Shown one piece after another: positions 35,411 through 44,685 of a stretch of 64,000 nt of DNA; the first letter of the stretch is position 1, and each line of letters begins with the position of its first letter. Source of the DNA: Cellvibrionaceae bacterium. Its GTDB lineage: Bacteria; Pseudomonadota; Gammaproteobacteria; Pseudomonadales; Cellvibrionaceae. The notes beneath the pieces are model-generated. The model was not told the DNA's origin. It made no database searches and saw nothing but the letters and a program-made list of their open reading frames with translations. The stretch covers positions 1-64,000 of the forward strand of contig JAGKWQ010000009.1 of assembly GCA_021151825.1 (NCBI GenBank). The letters run 5' to 3'. The position numbers and the translations under genes were made by a program.

Positions 35411-35822
35411 TCTTGGTGATGATGAGCAGCCTGAAATAGGGTTGATTGCATTAATTGATTGTATTTTCTTCCTGTTAATGTTTTTTATGGTTGCCACCTC
35501 CTTCAAGAAAGCTGACGAACAGAAAAAAATAAAAGAACTACCTATTTCATTGCCTGCCGCTGCCGCAAGCCTGGAGCGCAGTGAGGCAATCGAATCGCCA
35601 CTGGTTGTCGGTGTTGATAAAGAGGGCAATTTTTATTTTGGCGGGGTTCAAAAGACGACCCAACAACTACATGATATGTTAAAACTCGAAGCAGAAAAAG
35701 ATAACAAACGTCTGGTGCGAGTTGAAGGTGATAGAAATGTCCGCTACAACAGTATTGTTCAGGTACTTGATCTGTGCGAACTGGAAGGATTTACTAATAT
35801 CGCTATGCGCACACGGAATTAA
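35400..35822 (+). CDS. exbD: ExbD/TolR family protein
   Basis: 140 residues. Cytoplasmic start MRINLGDDEQPEIGLIALIDCIFFLLMFFMVATSF (given in short: the conserved Asp sits in the single membrane helix after IALI), followed by a periplasmic ExbD domain with LVVGVDKEGNFYFGG and a VEGDRNVRYNSIVQVLDLC block. The membrane Asp is the proton-relay residue of the family. ATG at 35400 is preferred over TTG at 35394 because GGTGG lies just upstream. It overlaps exbB by 11 bp and is followed 2 bp later by the third gene. Confidence 0.9.
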   Translation: MRINLGDDEQPEIGLIALIDCIFFLLMFFMVATSFKKADEQKKIKELPISLPAAAASLERSEAIESPLVVGVDKEGNFYFGGVQKTTQQLHDMLKLEAEKDNKRLVRVEGDRNVRYNSIVQVLDLCELEGFTNIAMRTRN

Positions 35823-35824
35823 CA

Positions 35825-37171
35825 ATGCCTGCGTATACTCAACATGAAACCGGATTGATAACCTGGATTCGCCGTTATCCCTGGTTATTTTTATCATTGC
35901 TCATTCACGTCATCATTATTGTTGTCATTTCCAATCGCAGCTCTGAAACATTAAAAATTCAGCAGCATAAACACTATGAGCAACAAAAGGAGAGGGTTAG
36001 CTCATCAATACAAAAAGCACAGCAAATAGAGATGGAACAGCGAGCTGACAACATCGATAAAATCAAATCGCTGATGGAAAACAGCATTCAACCAGATGCT
36101 GCAAAGCCTGATGCTGAAAAATTACCAGGCCCAAAAAAAACGGCAGGGAAATCACCGGAAGAATTACTCGCCTATGCAAAGAAAACCATGGCAGATATAA
36201 AAAAACTCGCCGATGTTGCAAGGGCAGAAGAGCTTTCCAGATTGTTGAATATATCTAAAGAAGAAGCGCGTGATAAGGTCATAAAAGAAAACCTGAAAAA
36301 AGAAAGCCTGGATCACCAAAAAAAGAAGAGTAATTCGTCATCTAAGGAAACTGCGAGATCGATCCAAAAGATTGAGCAGGAAGCCCACGCCATTTTAAGT
36401 CAGCGCCAAAATCAGCTGGATAAAATGAATATTGGTGCGGGGAGCCAAATGACGATTGGACGAAGGGGAAATGGTTTACAAGCAGGTGATGGTGCTGGCA
36501 CAGGTCAAGCGTTGGAGGCCATCAATTTATTTTTGAGCAGAGCTACTTACGAAATGCCTAAATCCAGCTTCGTTAATATTGACTTCATTCCGACAGCAGA
36601 AGGCGCTGCCCATAAAAAAGCAGGCCGTGTTATTGGGTCAGGGGGTGAATATGCGGAGCGTATTTATCTAAATAGTTGGTATTTGATTGGACCCTTCGCC
36701 GGGTTATCGGGCGAGAAATTATTTGATAATCCATCCTACCCACCAGAACAACTGGTGGATCTTGATGCTGAATATTTTGGCAAGGATAATCGGGTTTTAA
36801 CCTGGCAATATTTCAATACCAAACGCTATCCATTGATCCCTCCTGACCCGGCAGAGGATGCTGTGTACTATGGTTATACTGAAATAAAAATCGATAAAGC
36901 TACCGATATGTGGTTATGGGTTGGCGCTGATGATGATATTAAAATCTGGCTGAACGATAACCTGATTTGGGTCGGCGGGTATTCAAAGCAATGGTTTTTT
37001 GATGAGATTTATGCACATCGCGAGCAATACATTTCACAGTGGAATTTGAGCGAAGATAAAATCAGGATTCATCTTCACCCTGGCCGCAATAAAATTCTAT
37101 TTAAACTTTCCAATGGGCCAAATGCTGCAGCCATCCATGGCTATTTTGCATCCCTGGTGTTAACAAAATAG
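35825..37171 (+). CDS. membrane-anchored coiled-coil protein with C-terminal PA14-like domain
   Basis: Third gene of the exbB-exbD operon, in the place usually held by tonB. 448 residues: a cytoplasmic start, one membrane helix (about 19-36), a long charged, probably coiled-coil region rich in Lys, Glu and Gln (45-215), a Gly-rich hinge (GRRGNGLQAGDGAGTG, about 220), and a C-terminal beta domain (about 280-448) starting WYLIGPFAG and including MWLWVGADDDIKIWLNDNLIW, a pattern typical of PA14/GLEYA-like or related sugar- or surface-binding sandwiches. There is no TonB C-terminal domain and no Pro-rich spacer. It may be a force-driven periplasmic partner of ExbBD. The function is not known. Confidence 0.75.
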   Translation: MPAYTQHETGLITWIRRYPWLFLSLLIHVIIIVVISNRSSETLKIQQHKHYEQQKERVSSSIQKAQQIEMEQRADNIDKIKSLMENSIQPDAAKPDAEKLPGPKKTAGKSPEELLAYAKKTMADIKKLADVARAEELSRLLNISKEEARDKVIKENLKKESLDHQKKKSNSSSKETARSIQKIEQEAHAILSQRQNQLDKMNIGAGSQMTIGRRGNGLQAGDGAGTGQALEAINLFLSRATYEMPKSSFVNIDFIPTAEGAAHKKAGRVIGSGGEYAERIYLNSWYLIGPFAGLSGEKLFDNPSYPPEQLVDLDAEYFGKDNRVLTWQYFNTKRYPLIPPDPAEDAVYYGYTEIKIDKATDMWLWVGADDDIKIWLNDNLIWVGGYSKQWFFDEIYAHREQYISQWNLSEDKIRIHLHPGRNKILFKLSNGPNAAAIHGYFASLVLTK

Positions 37172-37206
37172 AAGGCTATTTTGTAAGCGCGCAGGAATGC
37201 AATCCA

Positions 37207-39702
37207 TTAGCGGGATTTGCTCCACCTATATTCTGTTGCAGGTTCCGTTTTTACATCCACCAAATAGGTGTGATCCAGCGAAAAATCTGGCAGCTTTTTA
37301 TCCGTATGTATTAACGGTTTTTTAATGGCTGGTACAGAAAAAAACAGGTTTGGATTTTGGCCCCTGGCAGTTTTTACGACAAATCCATGTGCCTTAGGTA
37401 ACGGTGCATAGGTACGCAAACGTAAATTGCCACCCAGTCGTGAAACAATTTTTAATTCAATAATTTGACCCTTGTCCCAACGCATATCTACAACGAAGCC
37501 GCCGCGCATTACCAACCCTTTTACTTCACCGGTTGGCCATGCCTGTGGCAGAGCAGGTAGAAGATGTATTGCACCGTCATGGCTTTGCGCAAGCATCTCA
37601 GCAATACCCGCTGTAAAACCAAAGTTACCATCGATTTGAAATGGAGGGTGTGCGTCCAACAAATTGGGATAGGTGCCACCTTCTTGTGACACTTGATCGG
37701 TATTCAATGATGCAGGTTTTATTTGCTCACGGATTAATTTCAGCGCGCGGTCGCCGTCGAGCATGCGCGCCCAGAAATTAATTTTCCAGTTCATGGACCA
37801 ACCGGTGGATGGATCACCACGTTGTTCCAGAGTTACGCGCGCCGCTTTAAATAATTCCGGTGTACGTAAAGGTGATATTTGATTACTGGGGTGCAAGCCG
37901 TATAAATGGGAAATATGACGATGTGCATCTAACGGGTTATCCCAATCGTCTTGCCATTCTTGTAATTGGTGATACTGTCCGATTTGCATGGGGGGTAATT
38001 GATCAATAATTTTTTGCCAGCGTTTTAGTAATGATTTTTCTTCACTAAGAATATTGGCTGCTGCCATGCTGTGAGTGAACAAGTCAAACATCAATTGATT
38101 GTCCATAGTTACACCGGATGCAATTTTTTTACCCGTCGCAACGGGTTCATTTTCCGGGGACATGGACGGCGATACAACGAGCCAGCCAGTGCGTGGATCT
38201 TTTACCAGAAAATCTTCAAAAAACTCACAAGCGCTTTTCATAATAGGAAAAACGCCACGTAGGTATTCTTCATCTCCTGTGTATAAATATTTTTGCCATA
38301 AGTGTTGTACTAGCCAGGCACTGCTGGTTGGCCATGCGCCCCAGGACCAATCAACACCACCGGTGATACGCCAGATATCGGTATTGTGATGGGCCATCCA
38401 GCCGCGTGCACCATACATTTTACTGGCGCTTTGCTGGCCAGTTTGTGAAAGTTCGCGGATCATCTGAATGAATGGTTCTTCCAGTTCACCAAGGTTGGTA
38501 ATTTGTGCGGGCCAATAATTCATTTCAGCATTGATATTAAGTGTGTATTTACTATCCCAGGCCGGGTCCTGACGGTGATTCCAGATTCCCTGCAAATTTG
38601 CAGGTTGGGTGCCGGGTTGTGATGAGGAAATTAATAAATAGCGACCAAATTGAAAGTACAAATTAATCAATTGCGGGTCATTGCGTTTGGTAAACTCGCG
38701 AATTCGTTGATCAGTAGGTTCAATGGAGAATTCATTGGAACCCAAATTCAGGCTGACACGATTGAAATAATTTTTATAGAAATTGCTATGAGCATTCAGG
38801 CGCTCTGAATATGCATTGGAGGATTCGGTAAATTTATTAAAGGCATTTTTCATGGTGCGATGTACGCGCTCAGTTGCATTAGCACTGATATCGTTATAGC
38901 TCACAAAGTTGGTAGCCATTGATACTAGAATAATTACCTCGGACGCATTTGATATTTTCAATTGTGTACTATCAGCAATCAGCTTTCCGTCGTGTTTTAC
39001 CACTTTGACCAAATTGGCAAGTTGTACCTGGCCTTTGATACCTTCGTGGTCACGCGAATGTCCTTGCATTAATAACATCGAGTCAATCGCATTGGCACTG
39101 ACTTGCATACTGTCAGGGTGAGTTAGCCCCAGCGTAAAATCCAGGGCACCTTTGTGGCTGGCATGAAGCCGTATGGCAATGACATGGTCGACAAAAGAAC
39201 TGAATACTTCCCTTTGATAATTAACATTACCTATCGAATAATTGGTGCGTGCGACGGCATTGGCAATATCCAGTTCACGATAATAATTGGTTGCGTTTTT
39301 ATGATTAGGAAAATGCAGAAATAAATTGCCCGCTGTTTGATAAGGCATTCCGTTGGAGCCTTGGCTGGTAATGGTTTTTTCGGCAAGATCAGAAGCCTCC
39401 GCGTGTTTTCCTTCTTCAATTAGCTGGCGAATTTTAGGCAGTGATTCACGTGCAGCCAGATTCAAATTATTATGTGGACCACCTGCCCAAAAAGTGTCTT
39501 CATTGAGCTGCAGGTTTTCCTGCGTAATTCCACCATACACCATCGCACCTAAACGGCCGTTACCAATAGGAAGGGCTTCTTCCCACTGGTTGGCGGGTTT
39601 ATCGAACCATAGTTTTAACGGTTCTTCGTTTGCGTTGGTGACGTTGCTCAAGGAAAACAGCAAAATAAAACTGAAACGAATGATAGTGTTCTTCAGATGC
39701 AT
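37207..39702 (-). CDS. GH95 alpha-L-fucosidase/galactosidase
   Basis: Secreted or periplasmic GH95 enzyme of 831 residues (signal peptide 1-24, ending TNA) that would remove L-fucose or L-galactose from xyloglucan side chains. Architecture: N-terminal beta domain with WEEALPIGNGRLGAMVYGG and LNEDTFWAGGP, a helical linker, then the (alpha/alpha)6 barrel with LQGIWNHRQDPAWDSKYTLNIN, NAEMNYWPAQ, HRHISHLYGLHPSNQ and FQIDGNFGFTAGIAEML, and a C-terminal sandwich. AAGGA 8 nt before ATG sets the start. It fits functionally with the two GH74 enzymes in the window. Cellvibrio japonicus uses a GH95 enzyme in its xyloglucan pathway. No CBM or Ser linker, so it probably stays cell-associated. Confidence 0.93.
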   Translation of the reverse strand: MHLKNTIIRFSFILLFSLSNVTNANEEPLKLWFDKPANQWEEALPIGNGRLGAMVYGGITQENLQLNEDTFWAGGPHNNLNLAARESLPKIRQLIEEGKHAEASDLAEKTITSQGSNGMPYQTAGNLFLHFPNHKNATNYYRELDIANAVARTNYSIGNVNYQREVFSSFVDHVIAIRLHASHKGALDFTLGLTHPDSMQVSANAIDSMLLMQGHSRDHEGIKGQVQLANLVKVVKHDGKLIADSTQLKISNASEVIILVSMATNFVSYNDISANATERVHRTMKNAFNKFTESSNAYSERLNAHSNFYKNYFNRVSLNLGSNEFSIEPTDQRIREFTKRNDPQLINLYFQFGRYLLISSSQPGTQPANLQGIWNHRQDPAWDSKYTLNINAEMNYWPAQITNLGELEEPFIQMIRELSQTGQQSASKMYGARGWMAHHNTDIWRITGGVDWSWGAWPTSSAWLVQHLWQKYLYTGDEEYLRGVFPIMKSACEFFEDFLVKDPRTGWLVVSPSMSPENEPVATGKKIASGVTMDNQLMFDLFTHSMAAANILSEEKSLLKRWQKIIDQLPPMQIGQYHQLQEWQDDWDNPLDAHRHISHLYGLHPSNQISPLRTPELFKAARVTLEQRGDPSTGWSMNWKINFWARMLDGDRALKLIREQIKPASLNTDQVSQEGGTYPNLLDAHPPFQIDGNFGFTAGIAEMLAQSHDGAIHLLPALPQAWPTGEVKGLVMRGGFVVDMRWDKGQIIELKIVSRLGGNLRLRTYAPLPKAHGFVVKTARGQNPNLFFSVPAIKKPLIHTDKKLPDFSLDHTYLVDVKTEPATEYRWSKSR

Positions 39703-40030
39703 AGGGATAATCCTTGGTTTTTATTTTGAATTTTGTAATGTGTATATTGCATCAATCATAGCTGATATAAATGTTATGTAAGATTAATAAATGCAAAAAA
39801 GGTACTCTTTTCTGATTGTTGCAAAAGGGCAGGTGGAACATTACGTGCAATCTGATTTTGAACCCCGACATGACCGTCTCGCTAATTACAATATGAAACA
39901 CTATCAGCGGAACGGGTTTTAATATTTAGTTTGCGCTCAACATAAATAGTTTTTTACACTAACGTAAAATGCATTTATTAATAGCGTGAGCTAGAGCAAT
40001 AACTTGCGCGCTGAAAATGGAGAAGAGCTA
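39703..40030. promoter_or_regulatory. divergent promoter region of the GH95 and YciI genes
   Basis: A 328-bp AT-rich gap between divergent genes. No operator, RNA or small gene could be supported; the GCGC palindromes seen near 4.1 kb are absent. Confidence 0.4.
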
Positions 40031-40432
40031 ATGAAATTTATTTGTTTGTGTTATTACGATCCGAATACCATTAATGCGCTCTCGCCTGGCGAAATGGAGG
40101 AACTTTCTGCAGCTTGCCAGCCTCATTATGAGGAGTGGGAAAAAACTGGTAAATTGGCGGTGTTGGGCGGTTTATCCGATCCGCAAGCCTGGAAAACCAT
40201 TCGCCCTACAGATACACCTGATAACACACATAGTCGACCAATCATTACAAATGGGCCTTACCTTTCCAACAGTGAGCGCATTGGTGCTTTCTTTTTCGTT
40301 GATGCTCAGGATATCAACGAGGCAGTGGAAATTGCTGCGAAGCATCCCAGTGCACATACCGGAAGATTTTTGGGGGGCGGTATTGAAGTTTGCGTGTGTG
40401 AATCGTTTCAAGCACAAGCATCCGCTGTATGA
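40031..40432 (+). CDS. YciI-like (YCII-related) protein
   Basis: 133 residues with a ferredoxin-like alpha+beta fold of the YCII-related family: MKFICLCYYD at the start, PHYEEWEKTGKLAVLGGLSD, the central ERIGAFFFVDAQDINEAVEIAAKHP, and GGGIEVC at the end. Family members are small cytoplasmic proteins, some acting as dehalogenase- or muconolactone-isomerase-like enzymes, most uncharacterised. ATG at 40031 has GGAG about 10 nt upstream. It is followed 12 bp later by a YdeI-like gene, probably co-transcribed. Confidence 0.85.
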   Translation: MKFICLCYYDPNTINALSPGEMEELSAACQPHYEEWEKTGKLAVLGGLSDPQAWKTIRPTDTPDNTHSRPIITNGPYLSNSERIGAFFFVDAQDINEAVEIAAKHPSAHTGRFLGGGIEVCVCESFQAQASAV

Positions 40433-40444
40433 GAGGTTGGCTCA

Positions 40445-40957
40445 TTGAAGTCGCACATTATTTTTTTTACCTCAACGATTAAAAAGCGCGGCATAAATCC
40501 TTATGTTCCTGTTAGCGCAGAATTAGCTGCGCAACTAAAGGAAAACTGGCGCAAGCCCCTTCCTGTATTGGTGCAAGTAAACAATAAACCTGAGCCACCG
40601 TGGCATATCAATATGATGCCTGCTGGTGATGGTAGTTTTTATTTGTACTTAAGTGGTGAGGTGCTTAAAGCTTCCAATACACAGGTTGGAAGTGTTGTGG
40701 AAATAATGCTGCAATTTGACACAAATTATAAACCGGGACCCGCTGATCCGATGCCGGTTTGGTTCAGTGAGGCTTTAGAGCAAAACCAACTCGCCAAACA
40801 ACGATGGGATGAACTCACGCCGAGCCTTCAAAAAGAAATATTGCGCTACATGGCCCGGTTGAAATCAGTTGAGGCGCAAACCCGTAATACGCAACTGGCA
40901 ATACATGTTTTGTCAGGTGGTAAAGGACGGTTTTTGGCAAGATCATGGAATGAATAG
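40445..40957 (+). CDS. DUF1905 / YdeI (OmpD-associated) family protein
   Basis: 170 residues. The first half has a DUF1905-like small beta barrel (INPYVPVSAELAAQL, then WHINMMPAGDGSFYLYL and VGSVVEIMLQFD); the second half is the helical YdeI/OmpD-associated domain (ELTPSLQKEILRYMARLKSVEAQTRN) often annotated bacteriocin-protection. It starts at TTG with GAGAGG 8 nt upstream, which overlaps the end of the yciI-like gene. The biochemical role is not established. Confidence 0.75.
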   Translation: MKSHIIFFTSTIKKRGINPYVPVSAELAAQLKENWRKPLPVLVQVNNKPEPPWHINMMPAGDGSFYLYLSGEVLKASNTQVGSVVEIMLQFDTNYKPGPADPMPVWFSEALEQNQLAKQRWDELTPSLQKEILRYMARLKSVEAQTRNTQLAIHVLSGGKGRFLARSWNE

Positions 40958-41320
40958 CGCATGGACAACCTCATCTCGATCGATAGCTATTTCTTAAGAT
41001 AACCCTCAATCCTGTCAAACACATAAGCAATAAGGTTGTATTCATACTGGCGTTGAATGTGGCTATGGTCTTTACTTGGTTTTTTGTTGGGGGGCTGATC
41101 GTTCTATAATATTTTCATTAGAGCGGGAATTTTCCATCTTTCACATTAACAGTAAATGGGCTCAATATACCTGAATGATTGTAGTGAAAGTGATTTGGGG
41201 AAATGCTATAAAAGCGGCTTATAAACTTGGATGGGAATTTTTTCTGATTGAAATGTGGAAGCTTTCCGTTCAATAAAATTGTTAAGCCTGTAAGTATTAA
41301 GAATTAGGGAAAATTAAATT
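40958..41320. other. intergenic region
   Basis: A 363-bp AT-rich stretch upstream of the peroxiredoxin gene. No gene, RNA fold or repeat was recognised; it presumably holds that gene's promoter. Confidence 0.4.
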
Positions 41321-41881
41321 ATGAAAGATCTAAATGTGCTTCCTCCCGATTTGCCTGTGCCGAAAGATGACGGTGCATGCAATCACTTGGAAGGTGTTCT
41401 GATTCCGTCTCTATCTTTAATTGCTACATCTGGAAATAAAGTAGATATTGGCACCAAGCCGGGTTTAGTGGTCATCTATTTTTATCCGCTTATTGGACGG
41501 CCTGATTCCCCTCCCATGCTAGGCTGGAATGAAATTCCAGGAGCGAGAGGTTGCACTCCACAATCTTGCTCCTTTCGTGACCTTCATGCTGAATTCACTG
41601 AGCTTGGTGTATGTGTGTATGGTGCCAGTAGCCAGGCGCATTCAGACCAAGTTGAAGCATCGGAACGCCTTCATCTTCCTTTTGAATTGCTTAGTGATTT
41701 CTCGCTTGAATTAGCTTCTGCATTGAAGCTCCCAACTTTTGAGTACAATTCATCGACATTAATCAAAAGGCTGACTTTAATTATAGAAAATGGAATTATT
41801 AAAAAGGTGTTTTATCCTATTTTTCCGCCAAATGAAAATGCAGCTAATGTCATAGCTTGGCTCAAAGAAAGGCAAGCTTAA
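41321..41881 (+). CDS. peroxiredoxin (BCP/PrxQ-like)
   Basis: 186 residues with a thioredoxin fold. The peroxidatic region GARGCTPQSCSFRDL has C78 and a likely resolving C83 five residues later, as in atypical two-Cys BCP/PrxQ enzymes; VVIYFYPLIGRPDSPP replaces the usual FYPKDxTP stretch with a longer loop. It reduces hydroperoxides with thioredoxin as usual donor. Conserved Arg in LTLIIENG/IKRL contexts cannot be assigned with certainty. Single gene; cytoplasmic (no signal peptide). A hairpin element downstream (41913) may end its transcript. Confidence 0.85.
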   Translation: MKDLNVLPPDLPVPKDDGACNHLEGVLIPSLSLIATSGNKVDIGTKPGLVVIYFYPLIGRPDSPPMLGWNEIPGARGCTPQSCSFRDLHAEFTELGVCVYGASSQAHSDQVEASERLHLPFELLSDFSLELASALKLPTFEYNSSTLIKRLTLIIENGIIKKVFYPIFPPNENAANVIAWLKERQA

Positions 41882-41912
41882 TAAAATAATTAAACGAATG
41901 GTTTTTAAGTGC

Positions 41913-41966
41913 GTAGGTTGGATAGTCATGTCCAACATTAAAGTTGGGCATTGCTGCCCAACCTAC
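41913..41966. repeat. palindromic MITE/REP-like element, also terminator between convergent genes
   Basis: A 54-bp element with 9-bp inverted ends GTAGGTTGG and CCAACCTAC, and inner stems CCAAC/GTTGG and TGGGC/GCCCA. Short elements with GTAGGTTGGG-type ends are scattered in many bacterial genomes. Here it sits between convergent genes and can end both transcripts. Confidence 0.7.
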
Positions 41967-41985
41967 TGGCTTGCCCACACCTATC

Positions 41986-42786
41986 TCAAATTAATCCCTT
42001 AATAAGAAAAAAACATCCTACGGTAAATAATAATACGGCAAAACATTTTTTAAGCATTATCGGGGATAACACATGTGCTGCTTTAGCACCTAACTTTGCC
42101 GTAAAGAAACTCATTATGCTAATACCTAAGAAAGCATAAATGTGTACAAAGCCAATACTATTCGGAACATTTGCTTGCTCCTTCATTCCAAAAAAGATAA
42201 ATCCAAAAGCACCAGCAATCGCTATAGGTAAACCGCATGCGGCTGATGTTCCAACCGCTCTTTGCATTACCACGCCGTAATGATTCAGGTAAGGCACAGT
42301 TAAGCTTCCTCCTCCAATTCCGAATATTGCAGAAGCCACGCCTATTCCTGTACCTGCATAGAATTGCTTAAAAGCTGATGGTAAAACTGAATGTTGATCA
42401 GTTACATGCCTGGTACCAAACATCATCTTATAAGCAACCCAGATTACAAAAACTCCAATGATCAATTGCAAATTTGCCCCGGAAAGCAATCCTGCAATGC
42501 CTGCCCCTAAAAAAGATCCTATTATCAATCCCGGCGTTAAATTTCTGAATACGGACCATATCACTGCACCATTTCTATGGTGTGCAATTAATGAACTAAT
42601 CGAAGTCACAATGATTGTCGCTAATGAAGTTCCCAGGGCCATATGCATGATAACTTCAGGCTCGTAACCCATGTGCGTAAAGACCACATACAAGAGTGGC
42701 ACGATGATCAATCCACCACCAACACCAAAGAGCCCGGCAGTAAATCCTGCTAATGCACCTATTGCTAAAAAAATTATTAATTCCAC
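41986..42786 (-). CDS. TauE/SafE family transporter
   Basis: 266-residue inner-membrane protein with about eight hydrophobic segments. The two family half-motifs are present: GFTAGLFGVGGGLIIVPLL near the N-terminus and IFGIGGGSLTVPYL in the second half, with the conserved GTSAACGLPIAIAGAFG. TauE/SafE proteins export or import sulfite, sulfoacetate or other organosulfur anions. It lies downstream of a flavin reductase and the methionine synthase genes on the same strand (gap of 91 bp), consistent with a sulfur-related unit. The start is GTG with a weak ribosome site. Confidence 0.88.
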   Translation of the reverse strand: MELIIFLAIGALAGFTAGLFGVGGGLIIVPLLYVVFTHMGYEPEVIMHMALGTSLATIIVTSISSLIAHHRNGAVIWSVFRNLTPGLIIGSFLGAGIAGLLSGANLQLIIGVFVIWVAYKMMFGTRHVTDQHSVLPSAFKQFYAGTGIGVASAIFGIGGGSLTVPYLNHYGVVMQRAVGTSAACGLPIAIAGAFGFIFFGMKEQANVPNSIGFVHIYAFLGISIMSFFTAKLGAKAAHVLSPIMLKKCFAVLLFTVGCFFLIKGLI

Positions 42787-42877
42787 GACATACTTACTTG
42801 AGAGTTGATGTTAAATCAGGGGTTGATGTTAAATAAAATTCGGGTTTAAGCTGCTTTTGCTTTAAGCACCTTTCGTT

Positions 42878-43369
42878 TTAAGAAATTGTTGCTTGCCCCA
42901 CATGATGATAAGCACGATTAAAATAAACCAAACCTTGATCCTGTTGATTTTGTTGAATAGCTACAATCCGGCAAATAAAAATATCGTGTGTTCCGACTTC
43001 TTGAATTTGCTCAATATGACAATCAAAACTCACTAAAGAATCTTCTAAAACCGGCGCACCCGTTTTTAATTCTGTCCAAACACCATGTTTAAATCGCTCT
43101 ATTGAATTCATTTTGGATGAAAATGCATTTGAAATAGGCTGATGATGTGCTCCTAGCACATTAACGCTTAAAATTTTATTCTCTACAAAATGTGCATGTA
43201 AGTAAGACGCTTTGTTCATACATACTAATAATGTTGGAGGGGTATCAGTGACACTACATACGGCAGATGCTGTGAATCCATAACGACCAGATGCCCCTAT
43301 GGTGGTAACAACATTTACTGCACCTGTTAACAAAGACATTGCATTTCTAAAGTCTGTTGCTTCAATCAT
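42878..43369 (-). CDS. flavin reductase (FMN-binding split-barrel)
   Basis: 163 residues of the flavin reductase-like family: FRNAMSLLTGAVNVVTTIG, YGFTASAVCSVTDTPPTLLVCMN, and FVENKILSVNVLGAHHQPIS, ending with the HDIFICRI and YFNRAYH blocks. Such proteins deliver reduced FMN to a monooxygenase. GGAG 7 nt before ATG at 43369 (a GTG precedes it by one codon). It lies downstream of mesX-mesD on the same strand, and oxygen dependence has been reported for that methionine synthase; supplying reduced flavin to MesX is an inference. Confidence 0.88.
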   Translation of the reverse strand: MIEATDFRNAMSLLTGAVNVVTTIGASGRYGFTASAVCSVTDTPPTLLVCMNKASYLHAHFVENKILSVNVLGAHHQPISNAFSSKMNSIERFKHGVWTELKTGAPVLEDSLVSFDCHIEQIQEVGTHDIFICRIVAIQQNQQDQGLVYFNRAYHHVGQATIS

Positions 43370-43592
43370 CACTTTGCTCCTGAATTGAGCCGTAGCGTTT
43401 TTCTTTAGATATAGCTATGCCACGCGATTTCATCACGTAGGCATATAATCTGAATGAGTTCTGAGTTGAAATGATGGATTTTCTTCATTGAGGCAAGCGG
43501 TACTGGTTTGATCAGGAATACCACACCCAATCAAACCGAACTATGCCACTACGAACCGGGTAATCCTTTACACATCAATATATCGGCTAGTG

Positions 43593-44621
43593 TTAGGCCG
43601 ATAGTTCTCTTCGAACAATTTCTGCCCCTGCGCTTAACGCATTCAGCTTGCCCCTTGCTACGTGACGAGATAAGGGAGTCATGCCACAGTTGGTGCACGG
43701 ATAGAGCTTGTCGGCATCTACAAACTGAAGTGCTTTTCTTAAGGTATTCGCAACTTCCTCTGGCGTTTCAATGGTATTGCTTGCCACATCAATGGCTCCT
43801 ACCATTACTTTTTTACCGCGGATGAGTTCCAGTAGCTCCATTGGAACATGAGAGTTGTGACATTCCAGCGAAATTATATCGATATTGGATTTTTGCAGTT
43901 TGGGGAAAATTTCTTCATATTGTCTCCACTCTGAGCCCAAGGTTTTTTTCCAATCTGTGTTGGCTTTAATTCCATAGCCGTAGCAAATATGAACGGCAGT
44001 TTCACATTTAAGCCCTTCGATTGCTTTTTCTAATGTAGCAATACCCCAATCATTTACTTCATCAAAAAACACATTAAATGCAGGTTCATCAAACTGGATA
44101 ATATCGACACCGGCAGCTTCTAATTCTTTGGCTTCCTGATTGAGAATTTTGGCGAATTCCCAAGCCAGTTTTTCACGGCTTTTATAATGGGCATCATAAA
44201 GCGTATCGATCATCGTCATAGGCCCTGGCAGAGCCCATTTAATTGGTTGCTTGGTTTGCTGACGCAAAAATTTGGCATCTTCAACAAAAACCGGCTTTGT
44301 ACGGGAAACAGGACCAACGACCGTCGGTACACTTGCATCGTAGCGATCACGAATTCTAACAGTCTCACGTTTCTCAAAATCAACGCCGCTAAGATGCTCA
44401 ATAAATGTAGTCACGAAGTGTTGGCGTGATTGCTCGCCATCACCAACAATATCAATACCGGCTTGTTGTTGTTCTTGCAATGACAAACTTAGTGCATCTT
44501 GTTTGCCGTCAATTAATTCATCACCTTGCAATTTCCAGGGTGACCAAAGTGTCTCAGGTTGTGCAAGCCAGGAGGGTTTTGGCAAACTGCCTGCAGTTGA
44601 AGTAGGTAATAATTTTTTCAT
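43593..44621 (-). CDS. mesD: folate-independent (core) methionine synthase MesD
   Basis: 342 residues, equal to only the C-terminal catalytic half of MetE (no N-terminal folate-binding half). Zinc and homocysteine-site pieces can be seen: GDGEQSRQHF, PGPMTMIDTLYD, IQFDEPAF, CETAVHICYGYG with His and Cys ligands, IISLECHNSH, VGAIDV, and TNCGMTPLSRH with the last Cys. Paired with the DUF1852 gene directly upstream it matches the MesD-MesX module described for aerobic bacteria, in which homocysteine is methylated without methyl-folate; the methyl donor is not settled. ATG at 44621 is chosen over an upstream TTG. No clear Shine-Dalgarno. Confidence 0.88.
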   Translation of the reverse strand: MKKLLPTSTAGSLPKPSWLAQPETLWSPWKLQGDELIDGKQDALSLSLQEQQQAGIDIVGDGEQSRQHFVTTFIEHLSGVDFEKRETVRIRDRYDASVPTVVGPVSRTKPVFVEDAKFLRQQTKQPIKWALPGPMTMIDTLYDAHYKSREKLAWEFAKILNQEAKELEAAGVDIIQFDEPAFNVFFDEVNDWGIATLEKAIEGLKCETAVHICYGYGIKANTDWKKTLGSEWRQYEEIFPKLQKSNIDIISLECHNSHVPMELLELIRGKKVMVGAIDVASNTIETPEEVANTLRKALQFVDADKLYPCTNCGMTPLSRHVARGKLNALSAGAEIVRRELSA

Positions 44622-44685
44622 AATCAATAATGTTTTCTAAGTGAAGGATCTTGTCTAAATGAATGATCTTATATGCGCTGGTTAA

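Noticed and set aside
35825..37171. Calling the third exbBD-operon gene tonB
   Set aside because: It has the membrane anchor but no Pro-rich spacer and no TonB C-terminal fold; the end is a PA14-like sandwich.
43508..43825. 105-residue plus-strand open frame overlapping the end of mesD
   Set aside because: It is mostly antisense to mesD, which has clear catalytic motifs; no independent support.
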